Assembly (NCBI GenBank): GCA_964561235.1
Contig: CAZLOV010000028.1
Span: 1-22,880, forward strand
Direction of reading: 5' to 3'
Source of the DNA: JBCBSP01 sp964561235
Lineage (GTDB): Bacteria > Pseudomonadota > Alphaproteobacteria > Caulobacterales > Maricaulaceae
Length of the DNA stretch: 22,880 nt
The notes under the pieces: model-generated
What the model saw: the letters and a program-made list of their open reading frames with translations, nothing else
Told to the model about the DNA's origin: nothing
The model's database searches: none
Shown here: positions 22,389-22,880 of the stretch, piece after piece
Numbering within the stretch: the stretch's first letter is position 1
Layout of the letters: every line of letters starts with the position of its first letter
Program-made: the position numbers and the translations under genes

Positions 22389-22479
22389 GGCACTGTCAGA
22401 GGAAACGGCCCGTTAGCGGAGGTCGGGTTACTGTGGCCTCATTACCAACCCATTTCGGTACTTCAAGACCTCGCCCGAG
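22389..22479 (+). mobile_element. IS6-family element copy A, 5' end fragment (91 bp)
   Basis: The terminal repeat GGCACTGTCAGAGGAAACG begins at 22389. Degenerate transposase start codons encode NPFRYFKTSPE (22447-22479) without an ATG at the expected place (ATT at 22441). It is cut exactly where copy B begins, so it is the oldest of three nested insertions. Confidence 0.85.
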
Positions 22480-22758
22480 GGCATTGTCAGAGGAAACGGG
22501 TCGGTAAGCGGATAGGCCGACGATCTGGGGATGGCTCGTAATCCATTTCGCTATTTCAAGACGTCGCCTGAGGTCATCCGCCTTGCGGTGATGATGTATG
22601 TACGGTTCCCGCTTTCGCTGCGGAACGTCGAGGATCTGCTCCACGAGCGCGGCATCGACGTCAGCCATGAGAGCATCCGGTTCTGGTGGAACCGGTTTGG
22701 GCCGCTATTCGCGCGCGGGATCCGGAAGAAGCGGGTCGCAGCAGGCATCTCGTCGGGC
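22480..22758 (+). mobile_element. IS6-family element copy B, 5' end fragment (279 bp)
   Basis: The terminal repeat GGCATTGTCAGAGGAAACG starts at 22480, inside the transposase frame of copy A. It carries the N-terminal part of a transposase and is itself cut by copy C at ~22759. The first 17 bases equal the ends of the 141-bp element at 20528. Confidence 0.85.
22531..22758 (+). pseudogene. IS6-family transposase, N-terminal ~70 residues only
   Basis: Begins MARNPFRYFKTSPEVIRLAV and continues VEDLLHERGIDVSHESIRFW to GPLFARGIRKKRV, the helix-turn-helix half of IS6-family transposases (full length normally about 230-240 aa). Family similarity fades at KKRV, about 20 bp before the terminal repeat of the next copy, and the whole DDE catalytic domain is absent. 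It starts 51 bp inside copy B's end, the usual distance. The frame runs on into copy C and stops there, so the product would be a non-functional fusion. Confidence 0.88.
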
Positions 22759-22880
22759 GGAGCTGTCAGAAGAAACTCGCTGTTAGCGCGATGGCGGCGA
22801 CGCTGGCGGGATGAGCAACCCGTTTCGCTACTTCAAGACGTCGCCTGAGGTCATCCGCCTTGCGGTGATGATGTACGTCC
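22759..22880 (+). mobile_element. IS6-family element copy C, 5' part (runs off right edge)
   Basis: The terminal repeat GGAGCTGTCAGAAGAAAC begins at 22759; it differs from copies A and B at several positions, so it is a related but separate element. A transposase start follows 52 bp inside. From 22832 it repeats 44 bp of copy B (22555-22598) exactly. Confidence 0.82.
22811..22880 (+). CDS. IS6-family transposase, first 23 codons (cut by window edge)
   Basis: ATG 22811 opens MSNPFRYFKTSPEVIRLAVM and the frame is open at the window edge. This is the canonical N-terminus of IS6-family transposases (helix-turn-helix followed by a DDE domain, outside the window). It is the only one of the three copies that may be intact and could supply transposase for the truncated neighbours. 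Confidence 0.85.
   Translation, partial: MSNPFRYFKTSPEVIRLAVMMYV

Noticed and set aside
13152..22880. Second copy of the tRNA-Ser 3' end as attachment site
   Set aside because: I looked for the T-arm/acceptor sequence to the right of the tRNA and saw none; if present it lies outside the window.

Overview
The window is GC-rich chromosomal DNA from an alphaproteobacterium. The gene order tsaE-amgK-murU-addB, the adrenodoxin-type ferredoxin with its reductase, and the DUF3489-DUF2924-recombinase cassette all fit that class. A marine stalked group such as Maricaulales or Hyphomonadales is my guess, not something the sequence proves.

Region 1 (1-12875) is ordinary core genome. On the minus strand tsaE, amgK, murU and the start of addB form one tightly overlapping operon joining tRNA modification, peptidoglycan sugar recycling and recombinational repair. 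Next comes a plus-strand ferredoxin reductase and [2Fe-2S] ferredoxin pair (class I P450-type electron donors, with no P450 here). It is followed by a minus-strand 2OG-Fe(II) oxygenase and 4HBT thioesterase, a plus-strand NTF2-like protein coupled to nth (endonuclease III), then serA. SerA meets a convergent phosphoserine-phosphatase-like HAD gene at a shared CTAG. msrA, a Na+/Ca2+ exchanger-like protein and a DUF533/TerB-like protein complete this part. The leader of serA is structured and partly resembles a glycine riboswitch.

Region 2 (13062-20527) begins at tRNA-Ser(GGA) and is a reduced prophage or phage-satellite-like element. Next to the tRNA is a cluster of CAGGGAA motifs. Then, on the minus strand, come a large serine recombinase with its usual DUF2924 and DUF3489 partners, a three-gene unit (Mrr-like restriction endonuclease, 72-aa protein, DUF6998-like protein), and a divergent XRE regulator. 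Beyond these lie a complete large terminase, a DUF5681 protein and the C-terminal half of a DNA methyltransferase. No portal, capsid or tail gene is present. The Mrr-like and XRE genes are separated by a striking 66-bp symmetric operator-like region, as in controller-protein-regulated restriction systems.

Region 3 (20528-22880) is dominated by IS6-family ends. A 141-bp element with perfect-type IS ends cuts off the methyltransferase. It is followed by a divergent pair, tspO and an AerR/PpaA-like cobalamin-binding protein, with a CRP/FNR-like palindrome between them. Then come three nested, same-orientation 5' ends of IS6-family elements, the last running off the window. In phototrophic relatives tspO and aerR both belong to photosynthesis gene regulation, so this IS-bracketed pair may be a mobilised or residual piece of a photosynthesis gene cluster.

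The best candidates for something new are the Mrr-like/72-aa/DUF6998 unit with its shared operator, and the IS-bracketed tspO-AerR-like module.
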